NCBI RefSeq assembly: GCF_900101475.1
Contig: NZ_FMZV01000011.1
Location: 62,001 to 126,000 of the forward strand
Reading direction: 5' to 3'
Length of the DNA stretch: 64,000 bases
From: Ruegeria marina
GTDB taxonomy: Bacteria > Pseudomonadota > Alphaproteobacteria > Rhodobacterales > Rhodobacteraceae
Under the pieces are notes generated by a model, which was given only the letters and a program-made list of their open reading frames with translations, made no database searches and was not told the DNA's origin. The translations under genes were made by a program, and so were the position numbers. Below are positions 25,184 through 34,300 of this stretch, piece after piece (the stretch's first letter is position 1; the number at the start of each line of letters is the position of its first letter).

Positions 25184-25671
25184 TCTCCGATGCCCGGGCG
25201 CGCGCTTCCGACGCGCGGTCCGGTATCGTCTGTCTCGGTCCCTTTGCGTGGCACGGAAGCGTTGCGCGTTTCCCGTGCGCCTTTCTGGCTGGCTCGGGGC
25301 CGAACGGAATAGAGGTCTCGGAGCTCGGACTCACCCACCCCGTCTGCCTGCATGACAAGACGGATCATCGGGTCGGCCAGCATCTCCTCGAGGAAGTAGT
25401 CCGTCAGTGCTTTGCCGGTAAGCTTGTCTTTGGCCGCTGCATTCTCCAGCTCGGCGAGCGGCACGGTGAGCGTTCGGTCGAGCCCGGGGTGCGAGGCGCG
25501 TGGATGAAGGTGCACGAGGACGGACGACGTCCAGGTGCCCGGTTCGATCCAGTCCACTGGCTCGAGCAGCTGGGTCTCGATCACGTATTCGCCGGGCGGC
25601 AGGGTCTCGTTGAAACTCGGAAGCTCAAACGGTTTGAGAAATACGGCGGTGGTCTTGATCAAAGTGGTCAT
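25180..25671 (-). CDS. hypothetical protein (operon gene 4)
   Basis: 163-aa protein. It begins TTLIKTTAVFLKPFELPSFN followed by ETLPPGEYVIETQLLEPVDW, a pattern (PF-L-PaGeY-VE-) seen in small uncharacterised alphaproteobacterial proteins. The C-terminal ~40 residues are basic and probably disordered. The ATG at 25671 has AGGAG 7 bases upstream; the frame to 25836 overlaps the upstream gene's end and is not needed. Function unknown. Confidence 0.65.
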   Translation of the reverse strand: MTTLIKTTAVFLKPFELPSFNETLPPGEYVIETQLLEPVDWIEPGTWTSSVLVHLHPRASHPGLDRTLTVPLAELENAAAKDKLTGKALTDYFLEEMLADPMIRLVMQADGVGESELRDLYSVRPRASQKGARETRNASVPRKGTETDDTGPRVGSARPGIGE

Positions 25672-25795
25672 CTCAATGCTCCTGGATGGTTTCATACTGC
25701 GAAGTCCCCGACAGACAGGCGGACCAACCATCCCGCCGCTGAGCCGAGGAAGGGCAGACCGACAAGAACCGGCGTTGACACGCCTCTGCCTAATC

Positions 25796-26626
25796 TCAAG
25801 AACCGGACCGCGCCTCGGCGGGATCGCCCTTGGCATCCCATGTCCAGACGTCGAATTGTGTCAGTGTATTCGGCCCGAATGTCTGCGTCAGAGGCACATC
25901 GGCGGCGTCCCGACCGCGCCCGATCAGAATCCGCCCCATGCGCGGGCCGTTGTTTCTTGGGTCGAAGACCCACCAGCGGCCGCCCAGAAAGACTTCCATC
26001 CAGGCCGCGAAATCGTCAGGCGGATGGGGCTTTGGTTGACCAAATTCGCTCAGGTAGCCGGTGCAGTAGCGGGCCGGGATGTTCATGCAGCGGCAGAGGG
26101 CGATGGCGAGATGGGCGAAATCCCGGCAGACGCCCTGCCGTCCGGCCAGCGTTTCGGACGCCGTGCGGGTCGGGCTCGCCTGCATATAGTCGAACGAAAC
26201 GGCAGAGTGCACGAAGTCGCATATCGCCTGGACGCGCGCCCAGCCCGGCGACGTGGTCTCGAAAAGGCGCCAGGCCTCCTCGGACAGAAGATCGGTATCG
26301 CAGTAACGACTGCCGAGAAGATAGACCAAGGTTTCGAAGGGCAGGTCCTGAACGGCGTGTTGCTCGGCCTCTGGCGCTGTCGGATCCGGCAGTCCGGTGT
26401 CGCGGAAGATCCCGTCGGTGGACAGGATGAAATCCCCCGACGGGGCCACCATCCGAGTGCACCAGTTGCCGAACCCGTCGCGATAGCTTTCCAGCGGCAC
26501 GCTCGGCTGCGTCACGAGATAGTCGGCGCGCTCGAGATCGCCGAACCGCGAATAGTGCACGTTCAGCATGGCAATGAGCGGCGTCGGCTGGGTCAGCCGG
26601 TAACGCAGGCGACAGCCTATCCGCAT
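25796..26626 (-). CDS. transglutaminase-like protein (operon gene 3)
   Basis: 276-aa protein with a transglutaminase core in its C-terminal half: catalytic Cys in GRQGVCRDFAHLAIALCR (~173), His replaced in position by the DDFAAWMEVFLGGRW segment (see note), Asp in WWVFDPRNNGPRMG (~225). The N-terminal half (RIGCRLRYRLTQPTPLIAML) is the beta domain of this family. Note: the residue normally His (HAW-E-) is Ala in FAAWMEVF, so catalysis by the usual triad is doubtful. ATG 26626 begins the family homology; the frame continues to 26980 but overlaps the upstream gene. Confidence 0.78.
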   Translation of the reverse strand: MRIGCRLRYRLTQPTPLIAMLNVHYSRFGDLERADYLVTQPSVPLESYRDGFGNWCTRMVAPSGDFILSTDGIFRDTGLPDPTAPEAEQHAVQDLPFETLVYLLGSRYCDTDLLSEEAWRLFETTSPGWARVQAICDFVHSAVSFDYMQASPTRTASETLAGRQGVCRDFAHLAIALCRCMNIPARYCTGYLSEFGQPKPHPPDDFAAWMEVFLGGRWWVFDPRNNGPRMGRILIGRGRDAADVPLTQTFGPNTLTQFDVWTWDAKGDPAEARSGS

Positions 26627-26666
26627 CCGTATGCCGTCCGTCTCGGCCGGGCGCGATCTGGGGGCA

Positions 26667-27476
26667 TCATCGTCCAAGAAGACACTCCCCGTCAGAAAGC
26701 TGAAAGCTACGGTCGCAACGCCAGCGGTTTCCGGATCGATCGAGATGGGCATTTGCGGGCAGGTCGATCGCGACGCAGGTGTCGTCCACTGCCTCGAAAC
26801 CCCGTTCGCAACGCCATCCCGGACCGTAGGCATCCTGGTCCAGAAAGGCGTTCGCCGGAAGCGCCACGGGATCACAGCGGCCTTCGATCTCGAAGAAGCC
26901 CCTCTCGCAGGCCCATTCGGCACCATAGTCCGCATTGGTGAGATAGCCGTTTTCGGGAACCGCAATCGGAACGCAAGCATCGGTCAAGGCCGTGAAGCCG
27001 CGTTCGCATTCCCAGCCGGAACCGGACGGATCGTTGGTAAGATAGGCGTTTTCCGGAAGGACAATCGGAACGCAGGTCTTTCGATCCTGCCGATATCCGC
27101 GATCACATTGCCAGTCATAGCCCAATGATTGAAGGAAGGCATTCTCAGGCACGGGGATTGCCTCGCAGGACGCGCCCCCCACTTCTTCATAGCCACGGTT
27201 GCACGCCCAGCCCGAGCCATAAGACCGGCCAGTTGCATAGGCGTTGTCGGGGATGTCGATGGCAACACACTTTTCGCTATCAACGCGGTAGCCAAGCGTG
27301 CAGTCCCAGCCACCGCCATAGCTCCGCGCCTCTGCATTTTCCGGCATTGGCCCGGTACCGTCCTGCGCGAGAACCGGAAACGCCAGAAAGGCGATCAAGC
27401 CGACCATGCCGAAGACGGCAAGGCGGTGGTCTCGGCTCAGGGATTTCGGGCCTGTCCAGGAGATGAAGCCGTTCAT
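26667..27476 (-). CDS. exported Cys-rich repeat protein, seven W-x-C...C units (operon gene 2)
   Basis: 269-aa protein with an N-terminal signal/membrane segment (LAVFGMVGLIAFLAFPVLAQ) then seven tandem units of about 34-36 residues. Each unit follows the pattern P-x-N-A-(Y/F)-L-x(5-9)-W-x-C-x-R-G-(Y/F)-x(6-7)-C, for example GSGWECERGF followed by TDACVPIAVPENGYL. Each unit has two Cys, consistent with an intra-unit disulfide in the periplasm or outside the cell. Start overlaps the previous gene by ATGA. I do not recognise a named family; the repeats look like structural or binding modules. Confidence 0.75.
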   Translation of the reverse strand: MNGFISWTGPKSLSRDHRLAVFGMVGLIAFLAFPVLAQDGTGPMPENAEARSYGGGWDCTLGYRVDSEKCVAIDIPDNAYATGRSYGSGWACNRGYEEVGGASCEAIPVPENAFLQSLGYDWQCDRGYRQDRKTCVPIVLPENAYLTNDPSGSGWECERGFTALTDACVPIAVPENGYLTNADYGAEWACERGFFEIEGRCDPVALPANAFLDQDAYGPGWRCERGFEAVDDTCVAIDLPANAHLDRSGNRWRCDRSFQLSDGECLLGR

Positions 27477-27868
27477 CCTTGATCCTCCGCGATTTCCGGG
27501 CGCTCGGGTATGGCATCGACATCGAGCGATGTCAGACAGGCCTGCGCAATGTCACGGTCTGGCGCCTTGGCGCCGGGCACCGTCGCCCAGCCCGCGTCCA
27601 TCAGGGCATCTCGACGCTGGTACGTCGATGCGTCCCGAATCGTCGCAAGCTTTGCGGTGCGGTCGCGGTCGGACCGGGCCATGTCGAGGCAGACCGGCAC
27701 CATGGCCGCGACGACATCGTTTTGGGACATCGCCATTGCCCTGTCTTGTGCTGTTCCGCCCGTCACCCAGCCGCCCCAGGTGAAGCCGACGATGCCGACG
27801 ATGCCGACGACGGCGGCGCCGATCGCGACGCCATAGATGCCGGGTTTGATCCATTCGGGAGTGTTCAT
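27473..27868 (-). CDS. membrane-anchored small protein (operon gene 1)
   Basis: 131-aa protein with one N-terminal transmembrane helix (GIYGVAIGAAVVGIVGIVGF) and an exported domain that keeps two Cys (VPVCLDMARS, AQACLTSLD). The ATG at 27868 is preceded by AGGAGG on the minus strand. First gene of the operon; its stop overlaps the repeat protein start. No named family recognised; role in the operon is unknown. Confidence 0.7.
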   Translation of the reverse strand: MNTPEWIKPGIYGVAIGAAVVGIVGIVGFTWGGWVTGGTAQDRAMAMSQNDVVAAMVPVCLDMARSDRDRTAKLATIRDASTYQRRDALMDAGWATVPGAKAPDRDIAQACLTSLDVDAIPERPEIAEDQG

Positions 27869-27984
27869 GGTGTATCCTCCTGCGGAGAAAGCGCCGCCTC
27901 GCTGTGAAAGCATTTCCGGTCCGCAGTCAGCTGCCGGTCCAGCGCCTTCTTCCGCATCAGGCCGAAGTCGCCCGAGGAGCGCCG

Positions 27985-29190
27985 TCAAGCGGCGATCCGT
28001 TCCGGGCGTCGTGAAGACCGCCGGCGCGGCCGCCGCCCTTTCGTCGCTTTCCGAGCGTCTCCGATCCCTTCCCAGGCCAGGCCTCCGGCGACATCCACAG
28101 GCATGCCGAGCACCTTTTCGATGGCCCTGAGTTCCGACATTTCGTCGGCGGCGCAGAACGCCACCGCGCGTCCGTCATGCCCGGCACGGGCGGTGCGCCC
28201 GATCCGGTGAACGTAGTTTTCTGGTACGTTCGGCAGATCGAAATTGTAGACATGGCCCACGCCGGGAATGTCGATCCCGCGTGCTGCAACATCGGTCGCG
28301 ACGAGCACCCGCACCGATCCGTCCCTGAAAGCGGCGATGGCCCGGTCCCGTTGTCCCTGGCTCTTGTTGCCGTGGATCGATGTGGCCGCGAAACCGGCAC
28401 GGTCAAGCTGCTTCATGAGCCGCTCGGCACCGTGCTTGGTCCGGGAAAAAACCAGTGTGCGATCATCCCGGTGCCTGTCCAGCAACTCGATCAAAAGCTC
28501 CTGCTTCCGGTCCTTGGCAACGAAATGCACCGAATGGGTGACCTTGTCGGCAACCTTGCCCGGCGGGGAAACTTCGACGCGCACGGGATCCGTCAGGTAG
28601 TCACGGGAAAGCTCGGCCATCGCTTTCGGCATCGTGGCCGAGAACATCATGGTCTGACGGTCGCGGTTCAGCTTCGGCTCGATGCGGCGCAGCGCATGGA
28701 TGAAGCCGATATCGAGCATCTGGTCGGCTTCGTCGAGAACCAGAAATCGTGTCCGGCCGAGGTCGATGGCCCGGCGATCCATCAGGTCGATCAATCGGCC
28801 CGGCGTCGCCACGAGGATATCTGTGCCGCGCGCAAGCTTCTCGGCCTGCACGTGGATCGACTTGCCGCCGACGACAAGCGTGATGCGCAGATCGGCCGTC
28901 ATCCCCTGAAGGCTCTGGACGATCTGGCCGGCCAGTTCCCGCGTGGGCGCAAGCACCAAACCGCGGGCCGAATGCGGCGCGGGCCGCTCCTGCCTTTTCG
29001 ACAGCGACACGACCAGCGGGATGCCGAAGGCGGCGGTCTTGCCGGTCCCGGTCTGGGCGATGCCCAAAATGTCACGGCCGTGCAGCGCCTGCGGGATGGC
29101 CTCTTGCTGAATGGGGGTGGGTTTCGTCAGCCCCAGGGCGTCGAGCCGCGAGACCATGCGGGCATTGAGCCCGAGTTCGTTGAAAGTCAT
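27985..29190 (-). CDS. rhlE: DEAD-box ATP-dependent RNA helicase (RhlE-type)
   Basis: 401-aa helicase. Q motif FNELGLNARMVSRLDALGLT with PTPIQ, motif I AQTGTGKTAAF, Ia PTRELA, II DEAD (VLDEADQMLDIGF), III SATMP, then C-domain with TLVFSRTKHGAERL, VLVATDVAARGIDIPGV and YVHRIGRTARAG. It unwinds RNA duplexes in RNA decay or ribosome assembly. A short basic tail (KATKGRRPRRRSSRRP) favours RhlE. ATG 29190 starts the Q-motif region; the longer frame to 29427 is not needed. Proximity to a cold-shock gene suggests cold response. Confidence 0.92.
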   Translation of the reverse strand: MTFNELGLNARMVSRLDALGLTKPTPIQQEAIPQALHGRDILGIAQTGTGKTAAFGIPLVVSLSKRQERPAPHSARGLVLAPTRELAGQIVQSLQGMTADLRITLVVGGKSIHVQAEKLARGTDILVATPGRLIDLMDRRAIDLGRTRFLVLDEADQMLDIGFIHALRRIEPKLNRDRQTMMFSATMPKAMAELSRDYLTDPVRVEVSPPGKVADKVTHSVHFVAKDRKQELLIELLDRHRDDRTLVFSRTKHGAERLMKQLDRAGFAATSIHGNKSQGQRDRAIAAFRDGSVRVLVATDVAARGIDIPGVGHVYNFDLPNVPENYVHRIGRTARAGHDGRAVAFCAADEMSELRAIEKVLGMPVDVAGGLAWEGIGDARKATKGRRPRRRSSRRPERIAA

Positions 29191-29649
29191 GTCAATCCTT
29201 GACCGGACCTTTCGTCCGGCGTCACCGACGAACGCAAATGCGCGCAGTCGGTCGGGGTGCACCCGCGACGAACACTCCGGCACCGCATTGTGTCCGGAGC
29301 CGCCTTGGGCGGCGTCCCCCCTTCGTGATGTGGGAAAACGATGCGTCACGACCGGGGGCGGGAGTGAACCCACCTGCTCACGCGGCAGAGCGATAACACC
29401 AAATACAGATGGGGGCGCGTCCGGCACATGTCAATGAGGCGCTGTGAGCAACTGCACCCGAAGGGCCAATTTGGCAATCTGGCGCGACAACCCTTGTAAG
29501 TCGAGTCCAGAAGGCGCATGTCTGGCCAGTCATCGTTGTTCGCTTCGAAACCGCTGCTTCCGTTCATCCGGCTCTCAGTTGATCGATTCAGTCTGACTTT
29601 GCCGGGCTGCCGCATGTTGTGGGCAGCACATGAACAGGAGACCACGGAT
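29191..29649. promoter_or_regulatory. 459-bp divergent region with cold-shock gene leader
   Basis: This gap separates the helicase and cold-shock genes and must hold both promoters. A 6-bp hairpin (GCTGCC at 29606-29611, GGCAGC at 29622-29627) sits just upstream of the cold-shock ribosome site, where leaders of such genes often fold. No reading frame here is convincing; the apparent frame at 29346-29840 minus is antisense to the cold-shock gene. Confidence 0.45.
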
Positions 29650-29856
29650 ATGGCCAATGGCACCGTGAAGTTTTTCAATACCCAAAAAGGCTTCGGCTTC
29701 ATCGAGACGGATACGGGCGGCAAGGACGTCTTCGTCCACATCTCCGCCGTCGAACGCGCCGGCCTGACCGGCCTTTCGGACGCGCAGAAGGTGACGTTCG
29801 ATGTGGAAACTGGCCGCGATGGCCGCGAAAGCGCGACCAATCTCGTACTCGCCTGA
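29650..29856 (+). CDS. cspA: cold-shock domain protein
   Basis: 68-aa single cold-shock domain (OB fold). RNP1 is KGFGFIETD and RNP2 is VFVHISAVE, which bind single-stranded RNA/DNA. The start MANGTVKFFNTQK is the family start. ATG 29650 has AGGAG 9 bases upstream; the frame upstream to 29518 is leader sequence. Followed by a 9-bp hairpin and a desaturase, suggesting a cold/membrane-fluidity module. Confidence 0.95.
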   Translation: MANGTVKFFNTQKGFGFIETDTGGKDVFVHISAVERAGLTGLSDAQKVTFDVETGRDGRESATNLVLA

Positions 29857-29867
29857 CCGCGCCGCGC

Positions 29868-29889
29868 GGGCGCTCCCCACGGAGCGCCC
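29868..29889 (+). terminator. 9-bp GC hairpin between cspA and desaturase gene
   Basis: GGGCGCTCC (29868-29876), loop CCAC, GGAGCGCCC (29881-29889). It follows the cspA stop by 11 bases without a T-run. Probably an attenuator: the desaturase start lies 7 bases after it, and the right arm contains a GGAG that could be its ribosome site. Confidence 0.55.
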
Positions 29890-29896
29890 GATCACC

Positions 29897-30925
29897 GTGA
29901 CCGATCCCCGTTCCAATGCCGAACATCCGGCCAATGCCCGAGATTGGTCGCGGGTCCTTACCCGTTACCGTGCGCCGGACCCTGCGCGCAGCGTCCTGGA
30001 ATTGATCGTCACGCTTGCGCCCTTCCTGGCGACATGGGCCGTAGCCTGGTGGCTGCTCTCCTACAGCACAGCCCTCGCGATGTTGTTTGCGCTGGGCAAT
30101 GCGGCGTTTCTCGTGCGCCTGTTCATGATCCAGCATGATTGCGGCCACGGATCGTTCTTCCGCAGCAAGCGGCTGTGCAACTGGCTTGGTCGCGCGATTG
30201 GCGTGGTAACGCTGACGCCATACGATGTCTGGCGCGAGACGCACGCCATCCACCACGCCACCACCGGTAACCTTGACCGGCGCGGGATCGGCGACATGCC
30301 CACCCTGACGGTCGCCGAGTATCGCGCGAAGGGGCCTGTGGGGCGGGGACTCTATCGCCTTGTCCGGCACCCGCTGTTCCTCTTCGGCGTCGTGCCCTTC
30401 TACAGCTTCTTCCTTCAGAACCGGCTTCCTGTCGGTCTGATGCGGTCGGGATGGAGATACTGGCTGAGCGCCATGGCGACGAACGCCGCAATTGCCGCGG
30501 TTCTGACCGCGCTGGTCTGGTTCGGCGGATGGAACGTGGTGCTCTTCATCTTCTTTCCGACGATGCTCCTGGCGGCAAGCACGGGGATGTGGTTCTTTTA
30601 CGTCCAGCACCAGTTCGAGCACACCAGCTGGAAAAGCGAAGCGGACTGGGATGTCCAAGACGCGGCGCTGGAGGGCAGTTCCCACTACGATCTTCCGCCG
30701 ATCCTGCGCTGGATCACGGGAAATATCGGCGTCCACCACGTCCACCACCTGGCAAGCCGGATCCCGTTCTATCGCCTGCCCGAAGTGCTTCGTGACCATG
30801 ACGCGCTTGCGAATTCCAACCGGGTCACCTTGCGGGAAAGCCTGGGCTGCGTGCGCCTTGCTCTATGGGATGAATCCGCGGGGCGGCTCGTGACGTTCGC
30901 CGAGGCGCGGGGGCTGCCGACTTGA
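29897..30925 (+). CDS. membrane fatty acid desaturase
   Basis: 342-aa membrane di-iron desaturase. All three His boxes are present: HDCGHGSFF (~78), HAIHHATTG (~114), and HHVHHLASR (~279), with hydrophobic spans between them. It introduces double bonds in acyl lipids (omega/DesA type). GTG 29897 is chosen; the ATG at 29801 overlaps cspA. Located directly after cspA, which fits a role in membrane adaptation at low temperature. Carotenoid-modifying relatives exist, so the substrate is not certain. Confidence 0.85.
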   Translation: MTDPRSNAEHPANARDWSRVLTRYRAPDPARSVLELIVTLAPFLATWAVAWWLLSYSTALAMLFALGNAAFLVRLFMIQHDCGHGSFFRSKRLCNWLGRAIGVVTLTPYDVWRETHAIHHATTGNLDRRGIGDMPTLTVAEYRAKGPVGRGLYRLVRHPLFLFGVVPFYSFFLQNRLPVGLMRSGWRYWLSAMATNAAIAAVLTALVWFGGWNVVLFIFFPTMLLAASTGMWFFYVQHQFEHTSWKSEADWDVQDAALEGSSHYDLPPILRWITGNIGVHHVHHLASRIPFYRLPEVLRDHDALANSNRVTLRESLGCVRLALWDESAGRLVTFAEARGLPT

Positions 30926-30968
30926 TCCGGAGTCGCACCCATTTCGCCAATCACCATTTTCGGAGACC

Positions 30969-31265
30969 GGCTCTGTTGCGCAAATCCTGTGAGGGATCGC
31001 TCCAACGCTTCCAGCGGTTGTAGAGCGTCTTCGTCGGGCCATATTCCCTCGGTGCATCGCACCATCGCAAGCCATTGCGATTGATGAAAATTATTCCACT
31101 CAGAACGCACCGGTCATCAACGCGAGGCTTCCCGTGCGACTTCGGGAAGAAGGGCTTCAGACGCTCCATCTGCGCCTCGCTCAGCCAAAAAAGGTTGCTT
31201 ATCGTTCAGGTCTCCTTGCGGACCCTGAATCACGGCAGATTACCAAAATCAGTGGGTCTGGAGCC
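30969..31265 (-). mobile_element. internally deleted IS5-type element (orfA fragment), left copy
   Basis: On the minus strand the 5' half of an IS5/IS427-type transposase reads NLFWLSEAQMERLKPFFPKS, HGKPRVDDRCVLSGIIFINR, NGLRWCDAP and NRWKRWS. It then jumps straight to the terminal sequence GGATTTGCGCAACAGAGCC. The original start codon is ATA (31201 region) with AAGGAG upstream. Ends share GGCTC. Only ~300 bp remain, so it cannot transpose on its own. Confidence 0.75.
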
Positions 31266-31335
31266 TAGATGGCCGCAGAAGAGTCGATGCCGGCTTGACA
31301 GCGTCAATCCAAAGGCACGCCTATGCTTCAGCCTC

Positions 31336-34300
31336 TCACGCCAGATCGTCCAGCAGCGCCCGCGCCTCGCCGAGGTCGACCGTGTCGAATCCTTCGGTGA
31401 ACCAGTCGCAGACCGGCGCCAGCACCGCCTGTGCCCCCTCCCGGTCGCCGCGCTCGCCGATCAGCCGGGCGAGATCGCGCGCCGCTCGCAGCTCCTGCAG
31501 CCGGATGCCCCGCCCGGCCGCGAACGCCATCGCCTCGCGCAACAGCGCCTCTGCCCTGCCATCGGCTGCGCCGTCGCGCGCCAGCACGAGCCCAGCCTCG
31601 GTGCGCAGGATCTCCGACCACCACGCCCGCTCGTCCTCCATGTCGGCAAACCGCCGGGCATCGGCGATTGCCGCCAGCCCGTCGCCGTGCTGCCCCAGCG
31701 CCAGATGGGCCTCGGCCGCAAAGCTCAGATGCATCGGCAGGAACAGGCACGGCCGGTCGCTGCGCCGCCGCCGCCCGACCAGGCGCTCGATGGTGTCGAT
31801 CGCCGCCTCAGCCTCGCCACGGTCGAGCCCGATACGGGCCCGGAAAATCATCGACATCGCGCCGATCGCTCGCAGGTCGTACTCGTCAGCGATCGCGCTG
31901 GCCGTCGCCGCGTGCCGCTCGGCCGCCTCGAACCGGCGCAAAGCGAGGTGCGACATCGCCGCGAAGGCATGGCCGAAAGCCTCCGACGCCGGGTGGCTCA
32001 GGCTGGCATTGAAGCTCTCGTTTTCGGCGATCTGCCGCTTCGAGCGGTCGGCGAAGCCGAGATTAGCCGAGCACCAAGCGATGTAGTTCCCTGCACAGCA
32101 GCCCGGATCGTGCCAGCCGAATTCGTAGGCCTGCGCGTGGTGCCGGCGGTTGTCATAGGCCGCCCAGCCGGTCTCGGCGAACGTCAGCGCATTCTCGAAA
32201 TCGCCGACCAGTCCGCGATAGCTCCATTGCGCATGCCGTGCCTGGTAGATCAGGTCCTCATCACCATCGGTGTTGGCGAGACTCCAGATTTCGTCGGCAT
32301 GGCCGCAGGCCTCGCGCCAGCGCCCCATGTTCTCGTAGATGTGGAAGAGGCCCCAGCCGGTCCGGACCGAATCGGCGCTGCTGTCGACCTCGTGACTGAG
32401 CCGGCTCGCGCGCAGCAGGTTCTCCTCGACAATCGGTGCGGCGATCCCTTCGAGCATCATCTGCGGCATGCTCAGGCCGCGGCGCAGCCTCAGCTCTAGC
32501 GCGTCGCGTTCGGCGCCCGGTTCGACTCCGTCGAGCGCGCTCAGCCCGCTGCGGAAATGCGCCGCCGCCTCCTTCAGCGCGAAGACCCGCGCTGCCTGCT
32601 CGCCTGCGGCGCACCACTCCCCGGCTGCCTCGGCCTGACGCTCGGCCCGGCTCAGATGCATCGCCCGGTCGGCCAGCGCGGTCTGCCGGCCCTCGCCGGC
32701 CTCGACCGCCAGTGCGTCGGCGATCCGCCCGTGCAGATGGCGCCGCCGCTCGCGCAGCAGGCTGTCATAGGCGGTGTCCTGGATCAGCGCGTGCTTGAAG
32801 GTATAACGCGCCTCGGTCCCACTGCCGTACCGGAAAACCAACTCCGACTCGGCCAGCCGGTCGAGCGCTGCGTCGAGGTCGAACCCGCTGCCTTCGCAGA
32901 CCCGTGCCATCAACCGATGCCCGAACTCGCGCCCGATCGCCGAGGCAACCTGGGCCGCCTCCTTCGCCTCAGTCCCCAGTCGGTCCAGCCGGGCGATCAG
33001 CGAGGCCTGCAGAGTTGCCGGGATGTCAAGATCATCGAGCCCTGCGCCGCGCTCGGCCACTGTTTTCGTCAGCTCTTCGATGAACAGCGGCACCCCGTCG
33101 GCCCGCTCGACGATGCGGGCGACGAACTCGTCCGGCAGCGCCGGCCCGGCGATCTCGCGGACGATGTCGCCACCCTGCCGGCGGCCCAGCCGGTTCAGCG
33201 TCAGCATGGTCGCGTGCGGCAGGGTGACGAAGCCCGCCTGCCATTCCGGCCGGTGCGTCACCACCATCAGCACGGCCGCACCGGCGATCTTTGGCGCCAC
33301 CGTTTCGAGGAACTCCTCAGTCGTCGGATCGATCCAGTGCGCGTCCTCGAACAGGAACAGCACCGGCTGCAGGCCCGCCAGGTCCATCAGTTCACCCGTC
33401 ACCGCCTCGTGGATGCGCGCCTTGCGCTGCTGCGGCGTCATCTCGCCCTCGCCATAGCTTGCCGCATGGGCGAGCGACATGAGGTCGGCGAAGGCCGCGA
33501 AGCGCTCGGGCCGGCCGATCAGCCGCTCGAGCTTGTCGAGCCGCGCCGCCTCGCCGTCGCCGGCCTCGAACCCGGCGGCGTGCTCGACCTGGCGGATCAG
33601 CGGGTAGAGCGCGGTCGTCGCGTGATAGGCCGAGCACTGGTAACGCAGCCGGATCGCCTCGCCCTCGGCGACCCGTTCGCCGAGCGCCTGCATCAGTCGC
33701 GACTTGCCGATGCCGGGCTCGCCCGAGATCACGACGATCTGGCCCTCGCCACCGGCCGCCAGCCGCCAGCGGTCGGTCAGCATAGCAAGCTCGCTGTCAC
33801 GGCCGACCAGCCGGGGGAGCTGGGCGCCGTGCGTCGCCTCGAACCGGCTCACCGCTTCGCCCTCGCCGACAAGCCGCCAGACTGCCACCGGCTCGGCGAA
33901 GCCCTTGAGCGTGTGCGGCCCCAGGCTCTCGGTGCGGAAAATGCCGCCAATCAGCCGGTGCGTCGCCGCGGCGATGACCACCTCGCCGGGCCCGGCCAGT
34001 GCCTGCAGCCGCGCCGCCAGGTTGGGCGTCGCCCCGGCGACCGCGTCGACATCGCGCGCGTCGTCGCCCTCGGTCTCGCCGACCACGACCAGCCCGGTGG
34101 CGATGCCGATCCGCGCCGCCAGCGCCGCGCCGTCGTCGTGCCTCAGGCCCGCGACCGCGGCGATAGCGTCGAGCGCGGCCCGCACCGCCCGCTCGGCCTG
34201 GTCCTCGAAGGCGCGCGGCCAGCCGAAATAGACCAGCACCCCGTCGCCGAGGAACTTGGCGACATGCCCACCATAGCGCGCGACCGAGCCCGTCACCGTG

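Noticed and set aside
29346-29840. 164-aa minus-strand frame across the cspA leader
   Set aside because: It runs antisense through the cold-shock gene with no domain signal.
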